Of a stretch of DNA of 64,000 bases, positions 25,318 to 34,912 are shown piece after piece. Position 1 is the first letter of the stretch. Each line of letters begins with the position of its first letter. Below the pieces are notes generated by a model. That model saw nothing but the letters and a program-made list of their open reading frames with translations. It was not told where the DNA came from and ran no database searches. A program made the translations under genes and the position numbers. The DNA comes from Ruegeria atlantica (GTDB taxonomy: Bacteria; Pseudomonadota; Alphaproteobacteria; Rhodobacterales; Rhodobacteraceae), in contig NZ_WQBE01000001.1 in the NCBI RefSeq assembly GCF_013032005.1, forward strand, positions 868,001-932,000, read 5' to 3'.

Positions 25318-27069
25318 ATGACACGTGAGATGACCGGCGCAAAAATGGTAGTTCAGGCCCTCAAGGATCAGGGCGTGGACACGGTATTCGGATACCCCGG
25401 TGGCGCCGTGCTACCGATCTATGATGAGATCTTTCTGCAAAACGACATTCGGCACGTTCTGGTGCGCCATGAACAGGGCGCGGTTCACGCCGCCGAAGGC
25501 TATGCCCGGTCAACCGGCAAACCCGGCGTTGCACTGGTGACTTCTGGCCCCGGCGCCACTAACGCGGTGACCGGCCTGACGGACGCGTTGCTGGATTCGA
25601 TCCCGATAGTGGTTCTGACCGGGCAGGTTCCGACCTTCATGATCGGCTCGGACGCCTTTCAAGAGGCTGACACCGTTGGCATCACCCGCCCCTGCACCAA
25701 GCACAATTGGCTGGTGAAGGACACGGATTCGCTGGCCGGAACCATGCACGAGGCATTTCACGTCGCAACCTCTGGCCGCCCTGGGCCGGTGCTGGTCGAT
25801 ATTCCCAAGGACGTTCAGTTTGCCTCGGGTGACTACAGCGCGCCAAAGCCGTCAACATCGCACTACCAGCCGGTTCTGAAAGGCGATCTGGAAGAGATCA
25901 CCGAACTGGTTGCGGCAATCGAGACCGCGAAGAAGCCAGTCTTTTACACTGGCGGCGGCGTCATCAACTCGGGCCCTGCTGCCAGCCAATTGCTGCGCGA
26001 ATTGGTTGATGCGACGGGCTTTCCGGTCACCTCGACCCTGATGGGGTTGGGCGCCTATCCGGCTTCGGGCGAGAACTGGCTGGGCATGCTGGGGATGCAC
26101 GGCCTGTACGAGGCCAACCTGGCGATGCATGACTGCGACCTGATGATCAATGTCGGCGCTCGATTCGACGACCGGATCACCGGGCGGATTGATGCATTCT
26201 CGCCGAACTCGAAGAAGGCGCATATCGACATTGATCCCTCGTCGATCAACAAGGTGATCCGCGTGGACATCCCGATTGTCGGTGATGTGGCACATGTGCT
26301 TGAGGATATCCTCAAGGTCTGGAAATCGCGCGGCCGCAAGACCGATGCGGCCGCCGTCAAGAAGTGGCAGGCCCAGATAAGCGACTGGCGCAAGGTGAAT
26401 TGCCTGGCGTTCACCAACAGCGAAAAGACCATCAAACCGCAATATGCGCTGCAACGCCTTGAAGAGCTAACCAAAAAGCACGACCGCTACATCACGACCG
26501 AGGTTGGTCAGCATCAAATGTGGGCGGCGCAGTATCTTGGCTTCGAAGACCCCAACCGCTGGATGACCTCGGGTGGTTTGGGCACGATGGGCTATGGTTT
26601 CCCGGCCTCTGTTGGGGTGCAGATGGCGCATCCGGACGCGCTGGTGATCAACGTGGCCGGTGAGGCGTCGTGGCTGATGAACATGCAGGAAATGGGCACT
26701 GCTGTTCAGTATCGCCTGCCGGTGAAGCAGTTCATCCTGAACAATGAACGCCTTGGCATGGTTCGTCAGTGGCAGGAACTTCTGCATGGCGAGCGGTATT
26801 CGCATTCGTGGTCCGAAGCGCTGCCCGATTTCGTCAAGCTGGCCGAGGCGTTCGGCGCCAAGGGCATCCTTTGCTCTGACCCCGCCGATCTGGATGACGC
26901 GATCATGGAGATGATCAACTATGACGGTCCGGTGATTTTTGACTGTCTGGTGGAAAAGCACGAGAACTGCTTCCCCATGATCCCGTCAGGAAAGGCACAT
27001 AACGAGATGTTGCTGGGCGAGGCCGAAACACAGGGCGTGATCGATTCCAAAGGCTCGGTTCTGGTTTGA
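25318..27069 (+). CDS. ilvB: Acetolactate synthase large subunit
   Basis: A 583-residue thiamine-diphosphate enzyme that makes acetolactate or acetohydroxybutyrate, the first common step to valine, leucine and isoleucine. Seen: FGYPGGAVLPIYDE, catalytic E52 in RHEQGAVHAAEGYA, VTSGPGATNAVTGL, and the C-terminal ThDP/Mg site. In that site the usual G-D-G/A/S reads GEA (448-450), with NN at 475-476, so the metal-binding Asp is Glu. CGGAGC precedes ATG 25318. It is 59 bases before the regulatory subunit gene and under attenuation. Confidence 0.96.
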   Translation: MTREMTGAKMVVQALKDQGVDTVFGYPGGAVLPIYDEIFLQNDIRHVLVRHEQGAVHAAEGYARSTGKPGVALVTSGPGATNAVTGLTDALLDSIPIVVLTGQVPTFMIGSDAFQEADTVGITRPCTKHNWLVKDTDSLAGTMHEAFHVATSGRPGPVLVDIPKDVQFASGDYSAPKPSTSHYQPVLKGDLEEITELVAAIETAKKPVFYTGGGVINSGPAASQLLRELVDATGFPVTSTLMGLGAYPASGENWLGMLGMHGLYEANLAMHDCDLMINVGARFDDRITGRIDAFSPNSKKAHIDIDPSSINKVIRVDIPIVGDVAHVLEDILKVWKSRGRKTDAAAVKKWQAQISDWRKVNCLAFTNSEKTIKPQYALQRLEELTKKHDRYITTEVGQHQMWAAQYLGFEDPNRWMTSGGLGTMGYGFPASVGVQMAHPDALVINVAGEASWLMNMQEMGTAVQYRLPVKQFILNNERLGMVRQWQELLHGERYSHSWSEALPDFVKLAEAFGAKGILCSDPADLDDAIMEMINYDGPVIFDCLVEKHENCFPMIPSGKAHNEMLLGEAETQGVIDSKGSVLV

Positions 27070-27128
27070 CGAAATTTGTTGGGCGCGGCGGAGCGCCCAA
27101 CACCACAAGAATGATGAAAGGGACGTAA

Positions 27129-27689
27129 ATGTCTGCCCTACATATCAAAAAAGGCTCTACCCGCCATTCGGCCTATAACCTACGCCCGACCTTTTCGGAC
27201 GTGCAGGAGCGCCACACGATTGCGGTTCTGGTCGAAAACGAACCCGGTGTCTTAGCCCGTGTGATCGGGTTGTTCTCGGGCCGTGGTTACAACATCGAAA
27301 GCCTCACCGTAGCCGAGGTCGATCACACCGGGCATCTGAGCCGTATCACCATCGTCACCACCGGTACGCCGCAGGTGATCGAGCAGATCAAGGCACAGCT
27401 GGGTCGTATCGTCACCGTTCACGACGTGCATGATTTGACCGTCGAAGGCGACGCGGTCGAGCGTGAGCTGGCGATCATCAAAGTGGTTGGCGCAGGCGAC
27501 AAAAGGGTCGAGGCGCTGCGTCTGGCCGATATCTTCCGCGCCAACGTGGTCGACAGCACGCTGAACTCTTTCATTTTTGAAATCACCGGAGCCCCGGACA
27601 AAATCGACGCCTTTGCCGATCTGATGCGCCCTCTGGGTCTGGTCGAAGTGGCCCGCACTGGCGTTGCGGCCCTGCTGCGTGGCGAGTAA
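27129..27689 (+). CDS. ilvH: Acetolactate synthase small (regulatory) subunit
   Basis: A 186-residue regulatory subunit. The N-terminal ACT domain is clear: HTIAVLVENEPGVLARVIGLFSGRGYNIESL, with the valine-binding region and the second half RELAIIKVVG. The C-terminal domain ends LGLVEVARTGVAALLRGE. It carries an extra 24 residues before the ACT domain (SALHIKKGSTRHSAYNLRPT), as seen in related alphaproteobacteria. Operon partner of ilvB. Confidence 0.95.
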   Translation: MSALHIKKGSTRHSAYNLRPTFSDVQERHTIAVLVENEPGVLARVIGLFSGRGYNIESLTVAEVDHTGHLSRITIVTTGTPQVIEQIKAQLGRIVTVHDVHDLTVEGDAVERELAIIKVVGAGDKRVEALRLADIFRANVVDSTLNSFIFEITGAPDKIDAFADLMRPLGLVEVARTGVAALLRGE

Positions 27690-27695
27690 CATTTA

Positions 27696-27726
27696 CCCCA
27701 CCCAGTCGGCTCGCGTATGGGTGGGG
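27696..27726 (+). terminator. Hairpin after ilvH
   Basis: CCCCACCCA (27696-27704) pairs perfectly with TGGGTGGGG (27718-27726) over 13 bases. No T tract follows, so it may stabilise the mRNA end or need help to terminate. A smaller hairpin GGCGC/GCGCC lies at 27783-27796 in the same gap. Confidence 0.45.
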
Positions 27727-27915
27727 AAACTCTGGCCTGTCATGCTGCCTTGTAAGCTAAAACTGGCCGAATAACGTTTATTGGCGCCAAAGCGCCCAAA
27801 AAGATCACACAAAACAAGATAAAGCCTATTGCGTTTGTAAGATTGGACGTTAGCCTCTGGGGGTGACGTGGCGTTGGGATGCGCCCGTTCGTGTCATCTG
27901 TACGATATGTGCGTT

Positions 27916-27938
27916 ATGTCGACCATCAGGTCGAACAT
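27916..27938. promoter_or_regulatory. Inverted repeat before the HTH regulator
   Basis: TCGACC (27919-27924) and GGTCGA (27929-27934) around ATCA, extended by ATG and CAT with one bulged base. It lies 41 bases before the regulator's start codon, where an autoregulatory operator would be expected. Confidence 0.35.
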
Positions 27939-27979
27939 GTTGCGTACTATAAAACAAGTCGCGAGAACCTGGGACTCCT

Positions 27980-28732
27980 ATGACCAAAGACATCCGCAAC
28001 CCGGACGAATTGCGCAGGATGTTCGGCGCCAATCTCAGACAACTTGCGCAGCAATATACATCAGTATCAGAACTTTGCCGACAATTGGGCGTCAACCGGA
28101 CGCAATTTAACCGATACCTTGGTGGCGAGAGTTTTCCAAGACCTGACGTACTTGACCGGATTTGCCGGTTTTTCGAAGTGGACGCCCGTATTCTGCTGCG
28201 CCCGCTGGACGAGATCGACCGCTCTCCGACACATCCCGCAGCGTCTGCCCTTACAGATTTTCTGGGCTCGGGCCCCACAACACTGACCGAGAACCTGTTT
28301 CCGGCGGGGTTCTACTATGCGACGGAGACCGAACTGGATGATCCTAAGCCCTCGCGTCATCGGTTGATTCACGCGCGCCGGTTGCCGCAATGCACGCTGG
28401 TGCGTGGTTATGAGCCGCGCCCTGGCATGCCGAGCGCCGCTCCGACAGAACGTGAAGTGCAAGGCATCGCCGCCTGTGCTGGCCGGCAGATTTATATCCT
28501 GATGTCCAGCCGAGCCTCGCAAAACAGCCGTATTTATCTGGTGACGCGCGGGACCGATGAGCATTCGGATCGTTGGCGCGGGGTGGCTATCTGTTTGTCC
28601 AGAACGACCGCCAGCGAGACAACGACCCGGCGCATTCTACTGCGTCATCTGGGCGAAGACCCTTCGGCCGTTCTGGCAGCGGCGCGAACCGCCCGCCGTG
28701 CAGAACGCTCGCTTCAGCAAGCGGCAAGCTGA
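27980..28732 (+). CDS. XRE-type HTH transcriptional regulator
   Basis: A 250-residue protein with an N-terminal helix-turn-helix (ANLRQLAQQYTSVSELCRQLGVNRTQFNRYLGGESFPRPDVLDRI cut over about 14-58) of the Cro/cI type, and a C-terminal domain of about 170 residues that I cannot name but which may bind a ligand (SGPTTLTENLFPAGFYY, RQIYILMSSRASQNSRIYLVTRG). ATG 27980 is preceded by GGGA. It meets the DUF2189 gene tail to tail with two bases between. Confidence 0.8.
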   Translation: MTKDIRNPDELRRMFGANLRQLAQQYTSVSELCRQLGVNRTQFNRYLGGESFPRPDVLDRICRFFEVDARILLRPLDEIDRSPTHPAASALTDFLGSGPTTLTENLFPAGFYYATETELDDPKPSRHRLIHARRLPQCTLVRGYEPRPGMPSAAPTEREVQGIAACAGRQIYILMSSRASQNSRIYLVTRGTDEHSDRWRGVAICLSRTTASETTTRRILLRHLGEDPSAVLAAARTARRAERSLQQAAS

Positions 28733-28734
28733 CG

Positions 28735-29517
28735 TCACGCAGCGTTTTCGCCCGACGCTTGAGTGATCAGCCGATATAAATGCCAGCTGGCATGCCCCAA
28801 CAACGGCAGCACAAAAAACAAGCCCAAAAACCACGGAATCATGGCTAGAAAAGTCAGGATGGCGATAAAGATTCCCCACAATAACATGAGGCTGAAATGA
28901 TCACGGACATAGCTGAAACTGGCGATCATAGCGGTCACGAAATCCAGCTCTCGGTCCAACAGCATGGGGATGGAAAGTACGGTGATCATATAAAGCACCG
29001 TCGCAAACACAGCGCCCACAACGCTTCCCACAGCCAACATCGTCAACCCGTTGGCGGTCAAATACACCTCTAACGAGGTCGACACGTTTGTCATCGTCGA
29101 CAACCCCATGAACAGGGCAAAGATCATATGGCCCAGAAAGAACCAGAATAAAAACATCACCACAATAATCGCGCATATCGAGGGCAACTGACGGCGCCCC
29201 TGCTGCACCACCACTCCGAAAATAGACTTGAATTCCAAGGTCTCACCCTGCTCCAGCCGGTGCGAGACTTCATACATTCCCACCGCCGCAAAGGGCCCCA
29301 GCAAAGGAAACCCGATAGCAGCCAGAACCAACCAGTACGACGTGCCCGTCTGCAAGGTGATCCAAGCCATGAACCAACCGGCCAGCACGTAAAACCCCGC
29401 AAACAGAAGCCCAAAAACCGGAGCCCGACGAAAGTCGGTCCAGGCCCGGCGTAGGGCTTCGCGCAACATCCCCAAATTCACCGGCCCCATTTCCGGAACA
29501 CCAAATGGCTTGTCCAT
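28735..29517 (-). CDS. DUF2189 membrane protein
   Basis: A 260-residue inner membrane protein with about six hydrophobic segments ([124 protein letters not shown]). The last segment with GHASWHLYR is typical of DUF2189. Function unknown. ATG 29517 has a very good GGAGGAGG site. It is 25 bases behind the amidase gene and may share its transcript. Confidence 0.82.
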   Translation of the reverse strand: MDKPFGVPEMGPVNLGMLREALRRAWTDFRRAPVFGLLFAGFYVLAGWFMAWITLQTGTSYWLVLAAIGFPLLGPFAAVGMYEVSHRLEQGETLEFKSIFGVVVQQGRRQLPSICAIIVVMFLFWFFLGHMIFALFMGLSTMTNVSTSLEVYLTANGLTMLAVGSVVGAVFATVLYMITVLSIPMLLDRELDFVTAMIASFSYVRDHFSLMLLWGIFIAILTFLAMIPWFLGLFFVLPLLGHASWHLYRLITQASGENAA

Positions 29518-29542
29518 GTTCTGTCCTCCTCCCTTGCCGACC

Positions 29543-30943
29543 CTACGGTTGGGCCGGTCGTTTTTGCGGCCACATGGTGGCGGCGTGATAGGCTGCGCCA
29601 ATCGACAGGATGCGGGCGTCGAAGCCGCGTGGACCAAACACCTGAATTCCCATCGGTAATCCGTTGGCTCCAAAACCCGCCGGTGCTGACAGGCAGGGCA
29701 AGCCGATCAGGCTGACTGGCACCATGACCTCCATCCACCGATGATAGGTATCCATCCCTCGCCCCGCAATTTCCGTTGGGTATGGCGTCTCAATCTCAAA
29801 GGGCCAAACCTGCGCAGACGGCAACACCATGGCATCATAATCACGCATTAACTCTGCCAGGCATCGAAACCATTCGGACCGGATGACGCTGGCTTCATGC
29901 ACTTGCATCGCCGTCAGAGTCTTCCCTCGGTCCAACTCCCATTGCGCCGTGTCTTTCAGCACGTCACGTTGATCTGCAAGCGGCGCAAGGCTTGCGGCCA
30001 CGCTCCAGGATCGCAGGGTTATCCAACTCTCCCAAAGGCGCTCAGCCTCAAATGGCGGCGCAACGGGGATGACCTCGGCCCCCAGCTGAGTGAACACATT
30101 CAAAGCACTTTCACATTGCGCGTGTATGCCATCCTCAAATGGATAAGCCCCTCCCCAGTCATCCAGCCACCCAATCCGCACGCCGCGCATGTCTGCCGCC
30201 TGCACCGGCGACACTATGGGGGTGGCCCCACCAAACGGCTGCCGCACATCCGGCCCTGAGATCACGTCCAGCAACAGGCCCAGATCCTCGGGGCTGCGCG
30301 CCATTGGGCCAAGCGAGGACAGCTGGTGCAGAAAGCCATCACCTACCGGTTCCGACGGCACCCGCCCCCAACTTGGCCGAAACCCGTAAACATTGTTCCA
30401 GGCCGCCGGGTTGCGTAGGCTGCCCATCGCGTCTGACCCATCCGCAAGCGCCACCATCCCGGTCGCCAGCGCCACCGCCGCGCCGCCGGATGACCCGCCG
30501 CAGGTCCGGGCCGGATTATAAGGGTTCGTCGTCGCGCCATGGACCGGATTAAAAGTATGGGACCCCAGCCCGAATTCGGGAACATTGGTCTTGCCGATCA
30601 GGATCGCTCCGGCCGCCCGCATCCGCGCGGCAATCAGATCATCCCTTTGCGCAACGTGATCCCTAAAAATCGGAGATCCCTGCGATGTTACGATCCCCGC
30701 CACGTTCACCAGATCTTTGACCGCAATCGGCAGTCCATGCAGGGGGCCACGGATTGGACCAGCATCCAAAGCGCGGGCCTCGGCCATCAAATCATCCCGC
30801 TCGCGCAAAGCCACAATGGCGTTCGCGGCCTCGTTGACCTCGCCAATCCGCTCCAGCGTTTGCTGCATCACCTCTTGCGCCGACACCTGCCGGTCCGTCA
30901 GCGTGTTCAACAGGTCACTTGCAGTTGCTTGGCTCAGATTCAT
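29543..30943 (-). CDS. Amidase signature-family amidohydrolase
   Basis: A 466-residue amidase. The Ser-cisSer-Lys triad is visible: Lys in [11 protein letters not shown] near 75, the cis-serine in the [14 protein letters not shown] block near 150-160, and the nucleophile Ser in [15 protein letters not shown] near 175. The common GGSIR is here MGSLR, so one glycine is Met. The substrate is unknown; the protein is like 6-aminohexanoate-type or aryl-acylamidase relatives, not GatA (no gatB/gatC nearby). Upstream lies a 23-base palindrome, so it may be inducible. Confidence 0.9.
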   Translation of the reverse strand: MNLSQATASDLLNTLTDRQVSAQEVMQQTLERIGEVNEAANAIVALRERDDLMAEARALDAGPIRGPLHGLPIAVKDLVNVAGIVTSQGSPIFRDHVAQRDDLIAARMRAAGAILIGKTNVPEFGLGSHTFNPVHGATTNPYNPARTCGGSSGGAAVALATGMVALADGSDAMGSLRNPAAWNNVYGFRPSWGRVPSEPVGDGFLHQLSSLGPMARSPEDLGLLLDVISGPDVRQPFGGATPIVSPVQAADMRGVRIGWLDDWGGAYPFEDGIHAQCESALNVFTQLGAEVIPVAPPFEAERLWESWITLRSWSVAASLAPLADQRDVLKDTAQWELDRGKTLTAMQVHEASVIRSEWFRCLAELMRDYDAMVLPSAQVWPFEIETPYPTEIAGRGMDTYHRWMEVMVPVSLIGLPCLSAPAGFGANGLPMGIQVFGPRGFDARILSIGAAYHAATMWPQKRPAQP

Positions 30944-30990
30944 CCCAGGCTCATCCCTTTTGCAAGGTCAACCTAGCCGGGGCATCCCCC

Positions 30991-31013
30991 CATTTAAACC
31001 CACTGTTTAAATG
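30991..31013. promoter_or_regulatory. Perfect 23-base palindrome upstream of the amidase
   Basis: CATTTAAAC (30991-30999), five bases, GTTTAAATG (31005-31013): a perfect 9-5-9 inverted repeat that starts 48 bases upstream of the amidase start codon. Size and symmetry suit a dimeric repressor of TetR type. No such regulator is adjacent. Confidence 0.6.
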
Positions 31014-31047
31014 AATCTTTTCCGTTCCCACAGAAAACCGGGATCCG

Positions 31048-31107
31048 CTTCATCTGGCTAAAAATATATCGGGGGAGGCATTGCTTGCGGAGACCGGGCA
31101 AAGCCCC
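31048..31107 (+). repeat. Intergenic repeat, copy B (composite)
   Basis: Core CTTCATCTGG then CTAAAAATATATCGGGGGAG at 31048-31077, followed about 20 bases on by a small hairpin GGGC-AAA-GCCC (31096-31106). The same order, core then hairpin containing GGCAAAG, is found in copy C. It fills the gap between the prfB stop and the amidase promoter region. Confidence 0.6.
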
Positions 31108-31115
31108 TGTCCGTC

Positions 31116-32240
31116 CTAGTCGCCCTGCGCCTCGGACCGGCTTTTGCCAGCCACGTTCAACGCCAGTGTGGCCGCCATAAACCCATCTAGATCACCATCC
31201 AGCACACCCTTGGTGTCTGATGTCTCATGGTTGGTGCGCAGATCCTTCACCATCTGATAAGGTTGCAGGACATAGGACCGGATTTGGTTACCCCAGCCCG
31301 CGTCGCCCTTGGCCTCGTGCGCAGCGTTGATATCCGCGTTGCGGCGATCCAGTTCTTGCTGATACAGGCGCGACTTCAGCGCTTTCATCGCAATATCGCG
31401 GTTTTGGTGCTGCGACTTCTCGGAACTGGTTACAACGATCCCGGTCGGAATGTGCGTGATCCGAACTGCCGAGTCCGTGGTGTTCACGTGCTGACCGCCC
31501 GCGCCCGAGGACCGGTATGTGTCGATACGGATGTCCGAGGGGTTCACCTCGATCTCAATATTGTCATCAACCACCGGATAAACCCAGACCGAGCTGAACG
31601 ACGTATGCCGCTTAGCCGCCGAGTCATAAGGTGAAATCCGCACCAGCCGGTGTACGCCGCTTTCGGATTTCAACCAACCATAAGCGTTATGACCGGAAAT
31701 CTTGTAGGCGGCGGATTTAATCCCCGCCTCTTCACCCGAGGTCTCGGATTGCAGCTCGACGGTATAGCCTTTTTTCTCGGCCCAACGCACATACATCCGC
31801 GCCAGCATCGAGGCCCAGTCGCAGCTTTCCGTGCCACCCGCGCCCGAGTTGATTTCAAGGAAGGTGTCATTGCCATCGGCCTCGCCATCCAGCAGCGCCT
31901 CCAGCTCTTTCTTGGCGGCTTTGGCCTTCAGGCTTTTGATGGCGTTTTCGGCGTCGGTGACAACCTCTTCGTCCTCCTCCATCTCTCCCAGTTCGATCAA
32001 TTCGATATTGTCGCTTAGATCGGTTTTGATGGTTTCATAGGTTTCGATGGCATCAACCAACATCTGACGTTCGCGCATCAGTTTCTGCGCGTTCTCGGGG
32101 TTGTCCCAAAGGTTGGGGTCCTCGACGCGCGCATTAAATTCCTCAAGGCGGTGGGGCGCAGTTTCATAGTCCATACGCTGCGCCAGCAGCTCCAGCGACT
32201 TTTCAATTTCCGCCACGGTATTCTGGGTTTCGGCGCGCAT
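31116..32240 (-). CDS. prfB: Peptide chain release factor 2
   Basis: A 374-residue class I release factor that recognises UGA and UAA stop codons. The peptidyl hydrolase motif GAGGQHVN is present. The codon-reading tripeptide region reads [16 protein letters not shown], so the E. coli SPF is SPY here. No in-frame UGA lies near the start, so the programmed +1 frameshift known from many prfB genes is absent. ATG 32240 follows GGGAC. It is the last gene after amiC and mrcA, an order common in alphaproteobacteria. Confidence 0.96.
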   Translation of the reverse strand: MRAETQNTVAEIEKSLELLAQRMDYETAPHRLEEFNARVEDPNLWDNPENAQKLMRERQMLVDAIETYETIKTDLSDNIELIELGEMEEDEEVVTDAENAIKSLKAKAAKKELEALLDGEADGNDTFLEINSGAGGTESCDWASMLARMYVRWAEKKGYTVELQSETSGEEAGIKSAAYKISGHNAYGWLKSESGVHRLVRISPYDSAAKRHTSFSSVWVYPVVDDNIEIEVNPSDIRIDTYRSSGAGGQHVNTTDSAVRITHIPTGIVVTSSEKSQHQNRDIAMKALKSRLYQQELDRRNADINAAHEAKGDAGWGNQIRSYVLQPYQMVKDLRTNHETSDTKGVLDGDLDGFMAATLALNVAGKSRSEAQGD

Positions 32241-32286
32241 GGTCTTGTCCCAACTTGCTCAATCAGGCCTGCGTGATAGCAAGAGG

Positions 32287-32318
32287 TTCGGGGCACCACA
32301 AGACAGCGGAGCCCCGAA
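32287..32318 (-). terminator. Hairpin between mrcA and prfB
   Basis: TTCGGGGC (32287-32294) pairs with GCCCCGAA (32311-32318) over a 16-base loop, 12 bases after the mrcA stop. No T tract follows on the minus strand, so it may only reduce read-through into prfB. Confidence 0.4.
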
Positions 32319-32330
32319 ACATATCGGTTA

Positions 32331-34817
32331 TCAGTAAAGCCCACCGGTCGAGAGATCACCCTGGCTGGCATTGGGGCCAACAGTGACGGTATTCCCGGTT
32401 GATGTGGTCACCTGACGGCCGGTGTTGACCTCTTCGAACAGCGGCAGGTCCGAACCAACCGCAAAGCCGCCGTCATACACGCGGTCAATAAAGCCGTCGA
32501 CGCCATCGCGGAAATACTCGGCAACGACATAATCCCCGGTCGCATCCGCTGGCAGGCGCGCGCCACTGAAACGGTCGATTTTGATAAAGTGGCCACCCTC
32601 GGGCACTTCAAACGGACCGCCGCCATATTTCTCGACAGCTTTTTCCATAAAGCTTTGGAAAACAGGGCCACACATTGTGCCGCCATAGGCCCCCCGTCCC
32701 ATCGGGCGCGGGCGGTCATACCCGATATAGCAACCGGCCACGATATTGGACGTAAAGCCGATGAACCACGCATCTTTGGATTCGTTGGTCGTACCGGTTT
32801 TACCCGCTGTGGGCACGGGCAGATTAACGACGCTCGACGCAGTTCCCCGATCCACCACGCCCTTCATCATCGACGTCAGCTGATACGCGGTGATCGCATC
32901 CATAACCTGCCAGCGATCGGTCACGATCGTGGGCGACTCGTCCGGCTCAAGCCAGCTAGAGTTACAGTCCACACACTGGCGGTCGTCATGTCGGTAAATC
33001 GTCTTGCCGAACCGGTCCTGAATTCGGTCGACCAGAGTGGGCTCGACCCGTTCGCCACCATTGGCGAACATCGCATAGGCCGCGACCATCTTGTATAGCG
33101 TGGTTTCCTCGGACCCCAGCGAGTTGGCAAGGAATGCACCCATCCGGTCGTAAACGCCGAACCGTTCAGCATAGCCCGCGACAACCGGCATCGTAACCTC
33201 TTGCGCCAGACGGATCGTCATCAGGTTCCGCGACTGTTCGATCCCGGTGCGCAGTGGCGTCGGACCATAGAACTTGTTTGTCGAGTTCTTGGGCCGCCAC
33301 AAACCCTGCGGCGTGTTCACCTCGATCGGGGCATCCACCACGATTGTTGCTGGGCTATAACCACTGTCCAGTGCCGCCGCGTAAACAAAAGGCTTAAAGC
33401 TGGATCCCGGCTGGCGCTGCGCCTGCGTAGCGCGGTTGAACACCGTATCCTGATACGAGAACCCGCCCTGCATCGCCAGAACCCGGCCCGAATTCACGTC
33501 CATCGCGACAAATCCGCCCTGTACTTCGGGAATTTGACGCGCCGACCACTGACCTTCTTCGCCGGCCATGACCAGGATGACGTCACCACGTTTGAAATTG
33601 GCGGCGAAATCGCCCTGCATCCATTTGATATCGGAACGGGGCACAACGCCGTCGGCTGGGCCGTTCTCGATACCGACCGTTAGGGATTGATCGGCCACGT
33701 TCAAAACCACCGCCGGATACCACCGCGTTGGCAGCACTACGTCGCGCGGGATTTCCAATATCGCCAGCGCCTCGCGCCACTGGGCTTCGTCGGTCAGTTT
33801 ATCTTCGGCGATCACTTCTTTCGTGCCGCGCCATTTACCGCGTGAGCGGTCGTATTTCTGCAGCGCGGTACGCAGGGCCTTGGCCGCTTCAACCTGCATC
33901 TCTTCGTCCACCGAGGCGCGGACGGTAAAGCCGCCAGTAAAGAACTCACCCTCGCCGAAATCCTCGCTCAACTGGCGGCGGATTTCGTCGGTGAAATAGT
34001 CACGCGGTGGCAGCGCAGTGCGGAAGCTTTCGAAGTCACCGTTTTGGACCGAGCGCAGCGGCTGGTCGACCTCGGACTCATAGGTCGCCTTATCGATATA
34101 GCCATTCTGGTGCATTTCGCGCAGCACGTAATCACGGCGCGCCAGCAGACGTTCTTTCTGGCGAACTGGATGGTAATCGGACGGCGCTTTGGGCATTGCG
34201 GCCAGTGTGGCCGCCTCATGCGGGGCCAGTTCCTGCAACGTCTTGTTGAAATAGGTCTGCGCCGCAGCCGTCACACCATACGAGTTCTGGCCCAGAAAGA
34301 TCTCGTTCATATAGAGTTCGAGAATCTGTTCCTTGTCCAGCGTATCCTCAAGCCGGGTGGCGAGGATGATCTCCTTGATCTTGCGCTCGGCCCGGCGGTC
34401 GCCGGACAGCAGGAAGTTCTTCATCACCTGCTGCGTGATCGTGGACGCACCACGCACGTTTTCACCCTTGGATTTCACAGCCTCGACACCGGCAGCGATG
34501 ATGCCGCGCGGGTCATAGCCTTGATGCGTGTAAAAGTTCTTGTCCTCGGCCGAGATGAAAGCCTGCTTCACCAGGTCGGGAATTTCTTCGGACGGGGTGA
34601 ACAAGCGGCGTTCCTGCGCGAATTCGTCGATCAGTTGACCTTCGCCCGAATAAATCCGGCTGATCGTCGGCGGCTTGTATTGCGCCAGCGACTCATGGCT
34701 GGGCAGGTCGCGCCCATACATCCAGAACACCGCGCCGATCACCAGCGCAGCCATGAAGATACCCAGGGTGACGAGGCTGAAGATCGCCCCGAAAAACGAA
34801 AGAATGAAACGGATCAC
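32331..34817 (-). CDS. mrcA: Penicillin-binding protein 1A (bifunctional glycosyltransferase/transpeptidase)
   Basis: An 828-residue class A PBP that polymerises and cross-links peptidoglycan. One N-terminal membrane anchor (about 5-33); GT51 domain with AEDKNFYTHQGYDPRGI and GASTITQQVMKN; an OB-like linker (about 320-420, VIAEDKL to KRGDVILVMAGEEGQW); transpeptidase domain with the S-x-x-K nucleophile in PGSSFKPF, SRN in IEQSRNLMTI and KTGTT in AGKTGTTNESKDAWF. Normal length. The start is GTG 34817 with AAAGG upstream. Between amiC and prfB. Confidence 0.96.
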   Translation of the reverse strand: MIRFILSFFGAIFSLVTLGIFMAALVIGAVFWMYGRDLPSHESLAQYKPPTISRIYSGEGQLIDEFAQERRLFTPSEEIPDLVKQAFISAEDKNFYTHQGYDPRGIIAAGVEAVKSKGENVRGASTITQQVMKNFLLSGDRRAERKIKEIILATRLEDTLDKEQILELYMNEIFLGQNSYGVTAAAQTYFNKTLQELAPHEAATLAAMPKAPSDYHPVRQKERLLARRDYVLREMHQNGYIDKATYESEVDQPLRSVQNGDFESFRTALPPRDYFTDEIRRQLSEDFGEGEFFTGGFTVRASVDEEMQVEAAKALRTALQKYDRSRGKWRGTKEVIAEDKLTDEAQWREALAILEIPRDVVLPTRWYPAVVLNVADQSLTVGIENGPADGVVPRSDIKWMQGDFAANFKRGDVILVMAGEEGQWSARQIPEVQGGFVAMDVNSGRVLAMQGGFSYQDTVFNRATQAQRQPGSSFKPFVYAAALDSGYSPATIVVDAPIEVNTPQGLWRPKNSTNKFYGPTPLRTGIEQSRNLMTIRLAQEVTMPVVAGYAERFGVYDRMGAFLANSLGSEETTLYKMVAAYAMFANGGERVEPTLVDRIQDRFGKTIYRHDDRQCVDCNSSWLEPDESPTIVTDRWQVMDAITAYQLTSMMKGVVDRGTASSVVNLPVPTAGKTGTTNESKDAWFIGFTSNIVAGCYIGYDRPRPMGRGAYGGTMCGPVFQSFMEKAVEKYGGGPFEVPEGGHFIKIDRFSGARLPADATGDYVVAEYFRDGVDGFIDRVYDGGFAVGSDLPLFEEVNTGRQVTTSTGNTVTVGPNASQGDLSTGGLY

Positions 34818-34912
34818 GTTACTGCCTTTTACTCGCGCTGCCGCCTATATAGTGGTGCCCCGGCGCAGGGTCAAAACACGATGGCCAATTTTAGCCGGTT
34901 TGCGCCGCAGGG

